Positions 1 to 12,516 of a stretch of DNA of 64,000 nt are shown piece after piece. The position numbers and the translations under genes are program-made. The DNA comes from Sphagnum magellanicum. Lineage: Eukaryota > Streptophyta > Sphagnopsida > Sphagnales > Sphagnaceae. The first letter of the stretch is position 1; every line of letters starts with the position of its first letter. The stretch lies in the NCBI GenBank assembly GCA_021904315.1, contig CM038922.1:10267347-10331346 (forward strand), read 5' to 3'. The notes under the pieces were generated by a model. The model was not told where the DNA came from. It did no database searches and saw nothing but the letters and a program-made list of their open reading frames with translations.

Positions 1-329
1 TTGAATTGGTGGTGTTTCTTTGGCCTTTACTTAGCAATTTGCTTAAGCACCATCACTATTAGAAATCTTGTCATTTGCAACCAATCACTATGCAACTAGC
101 ATGCAACTGGTTGTCGTTTGTAACTATCTTGGTCATGTTTGCAATTACAAATTTGGTATTGTATAATTTTTGAGCCATACGATTGTGTGTGCAACTAACA
201 TGCAACTAAATGTGTACAACATGGACATGTGTCATAAAAATAATTGCCCAAACTTATACATACTTAAATACTATACTTAATATATCTATATAGGCTATAT
301 AAAATAATATTATGTACCTCTAGTACTAA

Positions 330-715
330 GGTTAACCCCATGCTAACTTAGGCTAACCTAAACTAACCATGGTTAAATTTATTAGATTAAACCGATTATG
401 GCTAAATTAAATTAGTTTAAATTAATTATGGCTCTATTAAGTTACGCCAAACTAATTATGGCTTAATCAAGTTAGGCTAAATTATATTATATTATATTAA
501 TTATGGCTAATTTAAATTAGACTATATTTATTATGGCTAAACCAAATTAAGAAAAATTAAATTAGGATAAAATAAATATGGTTAAATTAAATTATGCTAA
601 AATATTTATGGTTAAACTAAATTAGGCTAAAATTGACAATGGTTAAATTAAGTTAGGTTAAATTAATTATTGTTAAACTAAATTATGTTAAATTAAATTA
701 AACTAAACCACGGTT
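330..715. repeat. Short-period AT-rich repeat inside CACTA copy I
   Basis: Imperfect tandem copies of a motif like GGCTAAATTAAATTA, period about 20-30 bp, run through this stretch. Copies differ by small substitutions and length changes, so the array is old. It has no coding potential. Confidence 0.6.
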
Positions 716-1169
716 TAAATATGTTTAACTTTATTTTATTTTGGAATATTTTTTCAGAAAATGTACATTTGATTAAACAAAAAATTATTCAAAATCAATT
801 AATATGATAATATTAAAATTTTATTGTAAATAATCATAATTATTAATTAAATTGTTATTATAATTATAGTGATAATCAATTATATATATATAATCAATAG
901 GTATTATATATTTAAATTTTATTATTTATGTTAAAATATTAATGTAAATAGGCTACACTAATTAACCTACAAGTATATAAACGTCCGAAAGAATTATTAA
1001 TTTAAACTAGATAATAATATCAAAATCATATTTTCATTAAGTAATCATAATTACTAAATATCTTATAATCACCTTTGAAGTGCAAAAGAAAAGGAGTAAT
1101 GAAAAACTAACAAGAAGAAAAATAAGAAAAATAAGCTTTCCAAGTTATAAAACGTTTTGTTTTTTGTTT

Positions 1170-1450
1170 TTTTTCTTAGGACCCCTCCTACTTTCAAAGC
1201 TCATAACTTTCTTATTTCTTATTCATTTTAAACGATTTAAAGTGCTATAGGAGCGCCATCTGAATTCCTACAAATCACATTAGAACTCTAATAGCAAAAA
1301 AACAACATAAATTGAACTTTCTGGGTGTTTAAGCACCGGTCTTAATATAAAAAAATTTGAGTTTTTTTACCCCCTTTACTTTGGGGGGCCATAACTTTCT
1401 CATTTCTAATCTGTTTTCAACGATTTTTAGTGTGTTAGATGCGCCAAGAG
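1170..1450. repeat. Two-copy repeat with a relative at 47.8-48.4 kb
   Basis: The motif ACCCC..TACTTT...CATAACTTTCT.ATTTCT followed by a TTTT(A/C)AACGATTT block occurs twice, about 190 bp apart. The same block order, including a GGAGCG(C/T) string, recurs near 48.2-48.4 kb. This marks a dispersed repeat family. Small open frames here look accidental. Confidence 0.5.
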
Positions 1451-2390
1451 GAGGGCTTCAAGTTTTGTTTGTACACCAAAAGCAACAAAGCCCTCCCCTG
1501 GTTATTATACTTTAATACATTAGTTGCATCTAATGTGCAACTAGGTTGGTCCATGAGGTTTGCAATGGAATGTTTTAACCCATATCCTTTGGCTTTCAAT
1601 TCTATTTTTCTCAGTATATAACTAAGAGCAATAATTTCGTTGATATCAAATACCAAGTGCCATTGGGGATGAATGAATGAAAAAAGTTTGACCTTTATGA
1701 ATTGGTCAAACTTGAAAATAAAATCAGATTATTCTAAACCTACTTATATAACCTAAACCTAGTTATTTTTCAATCTACTTACATACTTAAATAAACCTAC
1801 TTACTTAATAGGGTTTAATTATTATCTACCTACCTAAGCATCACGTGTCAACATCTTATTGGCCATAAATTAAATGATTTAGATTTCATTAATTAATATT
1901 TAAATTTTTAAAAATAGGTGGGCCTTGATTGCCACGTGTCACCATATAATTGGTGTTAAAATATTGAACACATGTCAAATGGTCAATGAATGTTCCATGG
2001 TGTGCCACGTGTCATCATTCTAGTGGCAAAAATTTTAATGATTAAGATTAATACAATGAATTTTTGATTTTGTAAACACAAAAAAATTAAATAATGACAC
2101 GTGTCCACAAGCTAGTTGTCTAATTTTTAAACATGTGTCATATTTTGATTAGTTGTATGTAGTTGCAAAGAAAGTTGCACATAAGGTGCAACTACATTGG
2201 ATTGGTATGTATGTATGAACATGTATACTAACACCGTATATACATGTTACATACGTAATGTCGCATGCAACTGCATGTCTTATGCAACTTGTCTTATGCA
2301 ACTACACAAATTTGCAGTTGCATGTGTCGCATGCAACTGAATTTTAGTTGCATGTGACAGTTGCAAAACCCAAAATTTCTAGTAGTGCAT

Positions 2391-2797
2391 TAGGGTTTGA
2401 TTATTTCATTTCTATAATACAATTCGGTGTTGAATATTCATTTTATTGTTCTTATTGATGATGTGTGTTCCACATTTTTGGTAAATAAAATCTTAACATA
2501 CTTGAAATTGTTGTTCTTTTTTTTTTTAAACAATAACTTCAACCAAACTTTTTAATGAGGATTATTTCAAAAATATCACAAATGTCTATCAAAACATGAC
2601 ATCATCTTTTTTTAAAATTGACCATGCTTATTCCAATCACCTCCAAATTTCAATGTCTTAATGCAAAATACAAAAATGCCCAGCTCTGACAATTTGTTAC
2701 CAAACAATATCCTTTGATAATGGAAAATTATGCCTTTCAAAAAAAGTTTTATTCATTAGAAAAAACCTTATATTACGCAATGATCCAATTTGTGATT
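2391..2797. other. Spacer between two CACTA elements
   Basis: AT-rich sequence between the CAT duplication of copy I and the ATA duplication of copy II. I see no gene, repeat array or RNA gene in it. Confidence 0.6.
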
Positions 2798-2800
2798 ATA

Positions 2801-3770
2801 CACTACACCACATCTTGGGTTTTACAACCAATTAACAAAAAAAACTAAGTTTTTTTTTACTACAATTGTAAACTACATAATCATGTTAATGATTGCCTAA
2901 TTACAAAGGACATTGCGGTGCCACTTGGCATTATGGTTTTGTGACTATAGTTGATATCCACAACTTGATGGTTTTTGCCCAAATACAAAAAAATTTAAAA
3001 ATATATTTGTAATTGTACAAAATTAGGTAATAACAAAATTCTATTGATTATTGCAACTATTGGTAAATAATAACAACTTATGATCTAATGATGTTAACAT
3101 GGCATGTTGTGTGGCAACAAGGTTGATTAGTAGTTGAAACACCTCATGACTCGTGACACTAAATTCAATGAATTTTCTTTTATTAATTGGTCATGTGATT
3201 AATGGTCCAATTTTTCAATATCTCATTTTTGGGATACATGCCATATGGAAAAAATTCATAAGGTGTGTTCATTAGATTTATATGCCAATTATTTTTGTAG
3301 GTTTTGTTATTGCCTTAAGCTAATGGACTTTAATGTGTGAATTTATAATCTACGTCAACAACACATTATGGGTTTTTAAACCAATCAAAAAAATGACGAT
3401 TGTCCTTTTTTTCTACAATTATAACTGCTTAATCATAAAAATCATTATGTAGTTGAAAATGCCATTGAAATGTCATGTGATGTCATGCTTTTGCAACTAT
3501 AGTTAAATAATTGCAAAAACCATTCACCTTTGGGACTAATAACAATTCAATCTCTCGTGATGATGACATGGCATGCTATCTACCAACAAGATGATGTGGT
3601 CCTATTTGTCAACATCATGATTCATGTCATTGATTTGATGAATTAATCTCATTTATTAACTAGTAAAAAAATCGTTTTCCTTTGCAATTAATAACAATTT
3701 AGTTTTCCATATGATGATGACATGGCATGCCATTTGGCAACGAGGTGTCACGATTGTAGTCACAATCAAG
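2801..3770. repeat. Degenerate tandem duplication of the CACTA II subterminal region
   Basis: The terminal motif (ACACAT..TGGGTTTT.) recurs near 3360, followed by the same order of blocks: a T-tract with CTACAATT, then CTATAGTT, then a GACATGGCATG block. The last block appears three times (near 3100, 3570 and 3720). The repeat step is about 550 bp, then about 150 bp. This is internal amplification of the transposon end. Confidence 0.6.
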
Positions 3771-5190
3771 GTTCCTAAAAGGAACCAATACTCTAGGACT
3801 TTAAAAAACAATTTGAAAACAAAAACGATTTAAACTAGTTTTGACTATTTAACGCATGTAGCTTTAATTAGATGTATTTGAAATCATTTCAATATTTTGT
3901 ACAAAAACATTACATCCAACATTAGTATATATGTAAAAGTTTCATATTTGCTTGAAAACACACTAAATAATGTTCATTTAATAGTCTTTAAGCTTATAGC
4001 CTGAAAATATTGCATGGTAATAAGGCTACATGTTACCATTAAAAACTTTGGACAATGTACATGGTAATATTTTTATGTCATTTGATATCTTACAACATTT
4101 GTGTACATGGTTTAAATTTGGTGCAATTTGGCAAGTATATTAATCCTTTTGATTCTTATATCATGTTACAAGTGTTGTGACCAAGGACTAAATTAATTTT
4201 CTAAGAATCTTAAAGACATTAAATTGTGCACCAAATGTTTATTTGTAATTATCATTTTGTTTATTACAACTCATAAAACTCATTGGGAATCTTGAATTTA
4301 AGATCTAATATGAGAAAAAAAATAGTTCATATTTGAATTTTGTGAATTGTAATCCTTGGCATGTGATAATCCTTTTGGGGTGCCTTGATTATGACTAGAG
4401 CTTCACAAAGTTTTATGGCAATCCATGATTTTTGTGACACCATAAGTTTTTATGTGTCTTGAATTTATGGCACCAATATTTGTCATGGCATGCCATAATT
4501 TTTTATGTGCCATAATCTTTTTAAAGTAATTCACATGCATGTGTATGTAACTAAACAATCTATTGTTAATTTGTAATTATGATTACAATATTAATAGTCA
4601 TTTTGAGAAAGGTGACACATAACTCCTTGATTTTTTTTACTACTTAACACATTTGCTTAGGTTAACATACCTATTAATTTAACCTATGTATATAGGCTAC
4701 AAATAGTAAAAACCTACTTTGTAATATTAACTACCATATAAGTTATTTAATTAGACATAAGAAATTTACTACATCTAGTATTTAAAATATATTTAGAATA
4801 AGTTAACCTACCAATATATTAACCTAGATAGGCTTGCTTAGGTTCGTAGCTTTAGGTTTTTTGCCAAGTTAACCTAGGTAGCTTCATTACAAGATATTTT
4901 ATCAAGTTTGTGCAATTAGATGCAGCTATGATGCGACATAATTATCCTAGGTTTTTCTTAGCTTAAGAATGCATAGGTTAACCTAGGCTAGGTTAATTAG
5001 TAGTATAGGTTGAAAAACTAATTCATTTTAAGTCAACCTACGGAGGTTTAAATTTAGGCTAGGTTGGTAGGTAGTAGGTGGGTTAGCTTAAGTGAACCTA
5101 AGGTGGCCAAGGTTAATTCAAGGTTAAAATTTTTGACCTTTATAACTTTGTGTTAAATATAATTAGTATAAAAAAATGTGGTAATGTAAT

Positions 5191-5270
5191 GGATGAGGAC
5201 TTGAACCCCGAAGTGAAGGTGAAAGGTTCAAGTTTTCATTCTTGCAACCTATTACACCTAGGCCACTTGG
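5191..5270 (-). repeat. tRNA-derived pol III-like module inside CACTA II
   Basis: On the - strand an A-box-like TGGCCTAGGTGTAATAGG (5265 to 5248) is followed by a perfect B-box GGTTCAAGTCC (5207 to 5197). The spacing is tRNA-like and the module is about 80 bp. The acceptor and T stems do not pair well, so this is not a functional tRNA. It is best read as a tRNA pseudogene or a SINE head. Similar modules lie at 17471-17540 and 20660-20733. Confidence 0.55.
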
Positions 5271-5846
5271 CTTAGATTAGGTAACCTAAACTAGGCTTCT
5301 TGGGCTATGAATTCAACATTTGTTTTTAATTTAGGCTAGCTAGCCTAAGTTAGGTAACCTAGGTTGCTTAGCATAGGTAGCTAAGTTAAATTAGGTTGAT
5401 TTGTGGTTAGGCAATTTAAGTTGGGTTGTTTAGCCTAGCTAGGTTAGGCTAGGTTGACTTTTGGCTACACTAACTACATGGGTTAAATTAGGTTGACTTT
5501 TTGTCATGTGCAATGACTCATAACATGTTTATAGATTTTTGACACATGTCATCCATCCATCAATGCATCTTTTATAACAATTAATTGAATAAAAGTACGA
5601 AGCTGAGATGACATGCACTTTACACGTCATACCAAAGTTAATGATGACATGGAATTTCATTATTATAAAAAACTTAACAAATTAATCGTTAAAACGACTA
5701 GGCTTTGCAATTAAATGTCCCTTGCAACTAAATGGATGAAACAACATGAGTTTAGTAACTCACTAATCACTAATCGCATATGTCCTTTTTTATTAATATG
5801 TAATTGTAAAAGGTAATTGCAAAACCCAAAATGTGTTGTTGTGATA

Positions 5847-7219
5847 TGCAACTAAAGGTGATTTGCCACTACGTTTTGTCATTTTTACAACTAATCACCA
5901 TCCGTTTCAATCTATTACATTTCTTGTGACAATAGTGTAATTAATTTGAAACTATTAAATTTTATGTCTTTCCATGTTGACTAATCTTTTAGGCTTTAGA
6001 TCCAAGAAAAGACCTTTATGTCCAATTGCTTCTAAAAATAGTCAAAATTTGATTATCTATATGTGATGTACATATATTTTTTATGTATATTAATGTGCTT
6101 GAAATATGTTAGAGGTATATTTATATATTCATGAATTTAATTATCTTATATTCTAGGCCTTTTAAAGATATATTACTTTTGGGCAAAATATATATTGAGT
6201 ATGCCCAAAGTAAGCTAAATATGTTGGTAAGTAAATAGTTAAATAGTTAAATAGTTAAGTAAGTAGATATACCTATTATATTTAATATACACAATCACAA
6301 TTGATAATACAAGTTAATTAGTTAATTCATACTAATGATTAATTAATTACATAGTTAATATTTAATTAATAGTTACTTAATAATCAGTTTTTATGATTAA
6401 TAATTATTTTTTATTTTTTATTTTTTATTTTCAAATTAATAATAATAAAATTTATTATTCTATTATTTACTAGTATCTAATCATTTATTAATTTATTAAT
6501 CATTTAAATATTTTATGCTACTAGTTAGTTACCTATTAGATATATAGTTTACAAAATTGAAAAAGAAAACAAAGGATATGAAATAAACTTTTTAGTTGCA
6601 ATTACAAAATTTATTCATATATTTTGTGCATTATTTACATCTTGTAACAATATATAAGGAAGGTCTTTTGCTTTACATTTATATAATAAAAAACATGTGT
6701 AAATTGAGATGAGCAAATCAAAGAGGCTCAAACCTAGAGGCTAAACTTAAAACAAAATAAAAATATTTACATATATACCCCCTAGGTTACCTATCCACCT
6801 TCCTACCTACCTTCTTTCCTACCTACATAGATACCTACCTAAATATTGATTTAAATTGATTTTGGCCAAAATTCAATTAACATCCCGCATGGGAATTTTT
6901 TATTGTGCCACATGGCGTGATTTGACACCATCTAAAATAGATGATGAGGATCCACTATATATTTTTTAAATAATTAAAAGAAAATACGTGTTGCCACGTA
7001 GCACTTTGTAATGGGTTATAACATAACAAATAATGATGATTAATTGCAAAGTTTATACGGATGGTCAAATGAAGGTGTATATGTTGACCATATACATCAT
7101 AGATGTGGAATGTGATAACATCACGCTTAGTCATCATTTGCAATTAGATGTTGCATGCAACTTATTTTTAGTTGCAAACTATAATCACAAATTAAAACTT
7201 TTTCTTTTAATGATTCATG
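5847..7219. other. AT-rich spacer, possible CACTA-like remnant
   Basis: A CACTACGTTTTGTCATTTTT string near 5873 resembles the left end of CACTA copy I, including the following ACAACTAATCACCAT block. I cannot find a matching right end. Tandem CTACCTAC steps occur near 6790-6840. No gene is supported; the short frames at 6955-7257 look accidental. Confidence 0.4.
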
Positions 7220-7351
7220 TGTTTAAAAATGTAAATGGTAACAAATTTGACGAATAATTTATCATGTCCAGATTTATGTCTTTTAAAAGGTTGATTCTAA
7301 TACATCAAATTATTGGTAATTGACTTGATGGGCAAAAATTGAGGGCCACTA

Positions 7352-9289
7352 CACTACACCAAAATGTGTTCTAGTCCACTTTGGGTTTCATTAGATTTTG
7401 AGTGAATTTGGAAAGTTTTATCATGGTGAAACTAGTTAATCCCCTTATGAATGCGACCAATTGTTACAAACAATGAATTGGTCCATTAGTATATAGAGAA
7501 ACAAGGTTACTTTAAAGTGAAATACAAATTTATTGAGCCATTTCATTTGCTAGTTAATTAACTCAGTAGCATGAAAATCAATTTAATTTAAATTATTTAA
7601 AATTTAATGTCATATCTAATATTATTATTAATTTTATGATTTTTAGCTTATGAATTATTGACACATGTCATTAATTATGCTAGGTTAAAAACCTAGCCTA
7701 GTTACATAGGCCATGTAATCAACCTAAGCAAGCACTTATTCTGGGGAACTACATAAGAGAATTTTTTTAAAAATTTAAAATCATTTGAACAATTTTATTT
7801 TGAATATCACTATTCAATAACATTTGAATGACCATTTTTTAGAAAAAAAAAATGTTTAATAAATGGATAACATTTTTGTTACTATAAAAATACTACCTAT
7901 GATAGGCTACTTTCAGTTATTCTTGGGCTACTTCATTATTTTAAGTTATTTAACCTTACATTATTTATGGTTATTTATGGTTATTCTAAATTATTTTTAA
8001 TTATTTTATGTTACTTTTGGCTATTTTAAGTTATTTCATCTTAGGCTATTTTCAACTATTGTAAGTTTTTTAAAGTATTTTATCTTAATCTATTTCATCT
8101 TAGGCTATTTTTTACTATTGTAAATGATTTTTAGTTATTTTATCTTAATTTATTTCATTTTAGGTTTTTTTTTATTATATGAGGTTATTGTAGGTTACTT
8201 TTGGCTATTGAAGGCTATTTCACCTTATTGATTAATCTAAGTTATATTACCATCGACTATTTGTGGTTATTTTATTGGTGCCTATTATTGGTTATTCTAT
8301 TGGTGGTTATTGGTGCCTATTTTATTGGGGGCTATTATTGGTTATTCTATTGGTGGTTATTTGTTCATATTTTATTAGGGGCTATTATTGGTTATTCTGT
8401 TGGTGGTTATTGGTGCCTATTTTATTGGGGCTATTGTTAGTTATTTATTAGTGGTTATTCGTGCCTATTTTATTAAGGGCTATTGTTGGTTATTCTATTC
8501 GTGGTTATTGGTGCCTATTTTATTGATGCCTATATATTTTATTAATGGTTATTCTTTAGGTGGCTATTGGTGGTTATTAGTGGTTATTTTTAGGTTTAAT
8601 TACCATAGGCTATTAATGGTTATTAGTGGATATTCTATTGATGGATATTGGTGGTTATTAATGGTTATTACTAGCTATTTTATTAATGGTTATTGGTGGC
8701 TATTCTATTAGTGGCTGTTATTGGTTATTTTAAGTTATTTTACCTTAGGTCATTATATTTTATTTTAGATTTATGATAAAATAATTTACAATAACATAAA
8801 ATAGAATGAACTTAAATAACTTAAAGTATAATTTGAAATAACACATACTAATTATTTTTTTAAATAACCTAAGGTTAGTTGAATAATTTAATTTAAAATA
8901 ACAAAAAATAAAAAGCCTATAATAAGTTAGCTAAAATATTTTAAGATAAAATAACGTATAACAGTTAGGGTATAATAATTTATAATAACTTATAATCATT
9001 TATAATAACTTAGGGTATAAGTTAAAATAACTAAGGTAGGGTAATATAAAGTATATCATAAAATAACATAGGGTATTTAAAACAACAACATAAAAATAAT
9101 CCTATTTACCACATTGAATTATAATAATGAATTATGTCAATTAATAATGAAACACGATGTTTACATAATGATATTATAGTGAAATAATTTTAACTAGGTT
9201 GAAATCATTAAAGTGCAGTGAATTTATTTCACTTTTAAAGTCCCATAATGATTTAAACTAATGAACTACACCCCATTTTTATACTAGTG
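7352..9289 (+). mobile_element. CACTA-type element A, inserted in the left LTR of the copia fossil
   Basis: The left end is CACTACACCAAAATGTG and the right end, reverse-complemented, is CACTAGTATAAAAATGG. The flanking triplets are CTA (7349-7351) and TTA (9290-9292), a 3-bp duplication with one difference. The right LTR (about 19690-19720) reads straight across the corresponding position, giving a paralogous empty site. The element carries a TTATTGGTGG minisatellite at about 8200-8720 and no transposase frame. It is the sister of element B (15215-17976), which lies in the opposite orientation. Confidence 0.82.
8200..8720 (+). repeat. TTATTGGTGG minisatellite in CACTA A
   Basis: A 25-bp motif (core GGTTATTCTATTGGTGG) is arranged largely as a 50-bp higher-order unit; GCTATTATTG recurs at 8331 and 8381. 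Because 25 is not a multiple of three, all three frames translate into the same Y/W/L/G-rich pattern, which creates spurious open frames. Confidence 0.85.
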
Positions 9290-10273
9290 TTAGGTGGGTC
9301 CAATTGAAATAGTCAACCTAAAAAATGATAAATTTAGTAATGTTAAGTGAAATTTGCTATAGATAAGCTAATACTTCTTGAATTAACATTCTTACCTCTC
9401 TATGTAAAATAATATTTTCAAAATAATGTAAGCAAACATTATTAATGTTTAATATAATGAATTGTTCACAACTTCAATATTTTCATTTGGTTATTTGTAT
9501 TTTTTCTTTTTCAATAATGGAAGAAATAGAATGCTAACAAGTTTTGGGCCCATCATACAAAACCACCGAAAAGTTTGAATGGAAAAATTTTATGTTATGA
9601 AAATTCAAAGTCAAAACATTGTTCAAAGTAAAGGATCTTTGGGGATTAATCCTTGGAAGGGAGGTGAAGCCAAACACAATGAATGTTACTAGACTTCACA
9701 TTTACATAAGGAATGAAAGAAGAGCCTTCAATCTTTTCAACAAAAACCTTTTTGATAACTAATTCGTGAACGTGCAAAAAAAAAACTATGACAACAAAAG
9801 GCATTTGTGAAACCCTCCAAAAACAACATCTTGACAAAAGCATAGCCAAGAAAATCTTTTTAATGCACAAGTTCTTCATGTCTTGGATGGAACCACATGA
9901 CATAATGAAAAAACTTCTAAAAAAACTTGGCGTAATGGCTAATGAACTAAATGCCATTTAAACAATTGTCCTTGATGAAATGAAGGTAATAATCTTATTC
10001 ATGAATTTTCCAAATAGTTATAAAATCTTGATTACCTTTCTATAATCATCCAAAGTGGAGGACTATAAGTGGCAAGATGTGAACATTAGGTTGCTTAGTG
10101 AAGATCTTGTGAAGAAGGAAAAGAGAGAGACTCCACAAGCTAGTGGAAAGGTGGTGCTGACGGTCACATCTCACAAAAGACAAAATAAGAACAATGATGT
10201 CTACAACTGCATAGAAAAAACAAGTCAAAAGGTTCATCTTGAAAAAACACACAATAAAAAATGGGGTGATTTG

Positions 10274-12234
10274 CAACTAGCCTTGAAATTGGGTTTTTGA
10301 GTTACAATAACCACTTGCAACTCATTTGTAATTCATTACAACTCAATGTATTTATACATGCATGAGTGCTATTAGACAAATTACATGAGTTGTAGTAGAT
10401 GTAATTCATCATATATGTGAAACCGTATACATATGCAACTTGTGCAACTTAATTACAACTATGTAAGAATAACTATTATGTAATTATAATGCAACCACTT
10501 TGCAACTACCGTGGTAACGTCATGTTAACGTCATTTTTCATCAATCCATCAAATTTTGACATGTGGCACTATGGGGATTTTTGGATGAAAATTATATATT
10601 TAAAAAATATTGATCTCTAACATCCATTATGATTTTTCATTTATGATGGTTTTACATTATGACATTGGCACAATGGAAAATTGCCACATGGCATATTAAT
10701 GAAAATTTCCCAAAAAATTAAGAATTAGAATCTATTAAGGTCACTAAATAGGTCACTACATAGGCATAAGTAGACCTACCTACACTACGTTCTTACTTAC
10801 CTATTTAAGTAGGTAGGTGAGAAAGTAATACTCATTATTTACTTGCCTAGGTAGGTCAATAGGTAGGTCAATAGGTAGGAAGGTAAAAAAATAGCCGTGT
10901 GAATATTTTTATTGTATTTGAAATTTTTCTTTTAGGATTAAGTTTTTTTGATTTCATCCCAAATTAATCCATGTATTTTAATGTGAACACACAAGAAAGA
11001 CATCTTTTTTATACGATTTGTGAAATGAAATTCAATGACAAAACTTATGGTTTAAATATTTTACTTACACATTAATTGCAAATTGAATTGCTTTTAAAAG
11101 AAAAGTTTTCCCACATTTTTTGTGTTTATTTTTAATTTTATAAATTGTACAACTAAATAATTATTTGCTAATTTTATATGTCAATTAGTTATCTAAAATA
11201 ATCATTTGAATTAGTTTTTAATTAATAAATTTAATTTAAATAATTAATCATATGGATTCCCAAAATTGATTATTTGAATTAATTATTTGAGTTAGTTATT
11301 TGAATCGATTATTCTAATTTAGATAATTAAATTTTATATTCAGATTTTAACTAACTATTTGAACTAATCATTCCAATTATCTAAATTTTTAATTAGTTAT
11401 ATGAAATAATTAATTATTTCATATAATTTAATAAATTATCTATTAATTGATATTTAATAAATTATTGGAAAAAATTCATCATTAAAGATTAAATATTAAG
11501 TATGAATTTGGGTACAATGCATAATCATCAAATAATTAATTATCTGAATTTTTCAATTAATGATTAATTATTGGAATTTAATATTTAGATGATAATTTAA
11601 TTTAGAAAATTAGTTATTTAATTATTTATAAATTAATTATTTGAGTCTATTAACAAATTAATTGTTTGAATTAAATTGATTAAGGCATATTACCTTTCAA
11701 ATATTAATTAATATGTAATGGTTAATAAGTTATTGAAAAAATAATTCATTAATAAATATTAAGGATTAAATATGAATTTTTAAAATTATTAACTTATTAA
11801 TAGTTGAACAACATTCACTTGAAATATTCGAAAAGTAATATTTCTATAGTGAAAACATAATTACAACATAGTTGTACAATTAGTTGCATCAATGGGAATC
11901 AAAATTGACAACTAATTGCAAATGTCATATTTAATGAACAGTGGAAATGCAACCACATGGCATGATTGTATGTATCAAAATCATACATTAGTTACAACAT
12001 AATTATTAATTGGGTGCTATATTTATAGTAGTTGTATTATAATTACCACACGCAACTAAAATGCAACTTGCAAAAAAATGAAACATGATTAACTACATCT
12101 ATATGTATGATGCATACATTACACCATATAGGTGTCCCATTTGCAACTAAGTTGCAACTATAACATAATTCTTTGATTTTGTGACATGGAGATTTATTTA
12201 TTAATTACCCATATTTTTATGCTCTAGTTATAGT
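10274..12234. mobile_element. Probable diverged CACTA-like element inside the copia fossil
   Basis: Copia similarity stops near 10265 and resumes near 12290, so about 2 kb is inserted. The left edge (CAACTAG, then GAAATTGGGTTTTTGAG) resembles the CACTA copy I terminus. The right edge, reverse-complemented, begins CACTATAACTAGAGC. Abundant GCAACT/AGTTGC motifs lie near both edges, as in copy I. I could not find a matching 3-bp duplication, so the limits are approximate. It contains TAGGTAGG steps near 10790-10890 and no gene. Confidence 0.45.
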
Positions 12235-12516
12235 GTAGTTGTATATAGTTGTTTTGGAGCTTTAGTCGCAAGGATAGTGTGGTTTTGGCGAACATGATTT
12301 CTCATAGTGTCATGAAAATTTGGCCTTCTATGAAGGTTATGTGTATGGAAAACAACACAAAAAAACCATTTTCAACAAAAGGAGCTTTAAGGGCCAATGA
12401 AGTTTGACACCTCATTTATTCAATGTGTGGGGACCAATGAAAATACCATCTTCTAGAGGTGTCAAGTATTTAATAACATTCATAAATGACTATTTTAAAA
12501 AAATGTTTTGGGATAA

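Larger units (their letters stand above)
54..2387. mobile_element. Non-autonomous CACTA-type DNA transposon, copy I
   Basis: The left end reads CACTATTAGAAATC and the right end, reverse-complemented, reads CACTACTAGAAATT. Both then run into a T-rich stretch and GCAAC. The element is flanked by a perfect 3-bp duplication, CAT at 51-53 and CAT at 2388-2390, as expected for the CACTA (En/Spm) superfamily. The subterminal regions are dense in short GCAACT/AGTTGC motifs in both orientations, the usual transposase-binding architecture. No transposase-like reading frame is visible, so it would have to be mobilised in trans. It contains a short-period AT-rich repeat and a two-copy dispersed repeat, listed separately. 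Confidence 0.8.
2801..5843. mobile_element. Non-autonomous CACTA-type DNA transposon, copy II
   Basis: The left terminus is CACTACACCACATCTTGGGT and the right terminus, reverse-complemented, is CACAACAACACATTTTGGGT. Extended over 27 bp the arms differ at four positions. The flanks are an exact 3-bp duplication, ATA at 2798-2800 and ATA at 5844-5846. The right part (about 4.6-5.5 kb) is rich in TAGGTTAGG-like steps, and a tRNA-like module lies at 5191-5270. There is no transposase frame. The TIR resembles that of copy I, so the two belong to related subfamilies. Confidence 0.82.

Noticed and set aside
5191-5270. Functional tRNA gene
   Set aside because: A and B boxes are good but the acceptor and T stems do not pair and no clear anticodon arm can be drawn. 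The same holds for 17471-17540 and 20660-20733.
8201-8711. Overlapping Y/W/L/G-rich + strand open frames resembling membrane proteins
   Set aside because: They are translations of a 25/50-bp minisatellite. All frames give the same pattern because the period is not a multiple of three.
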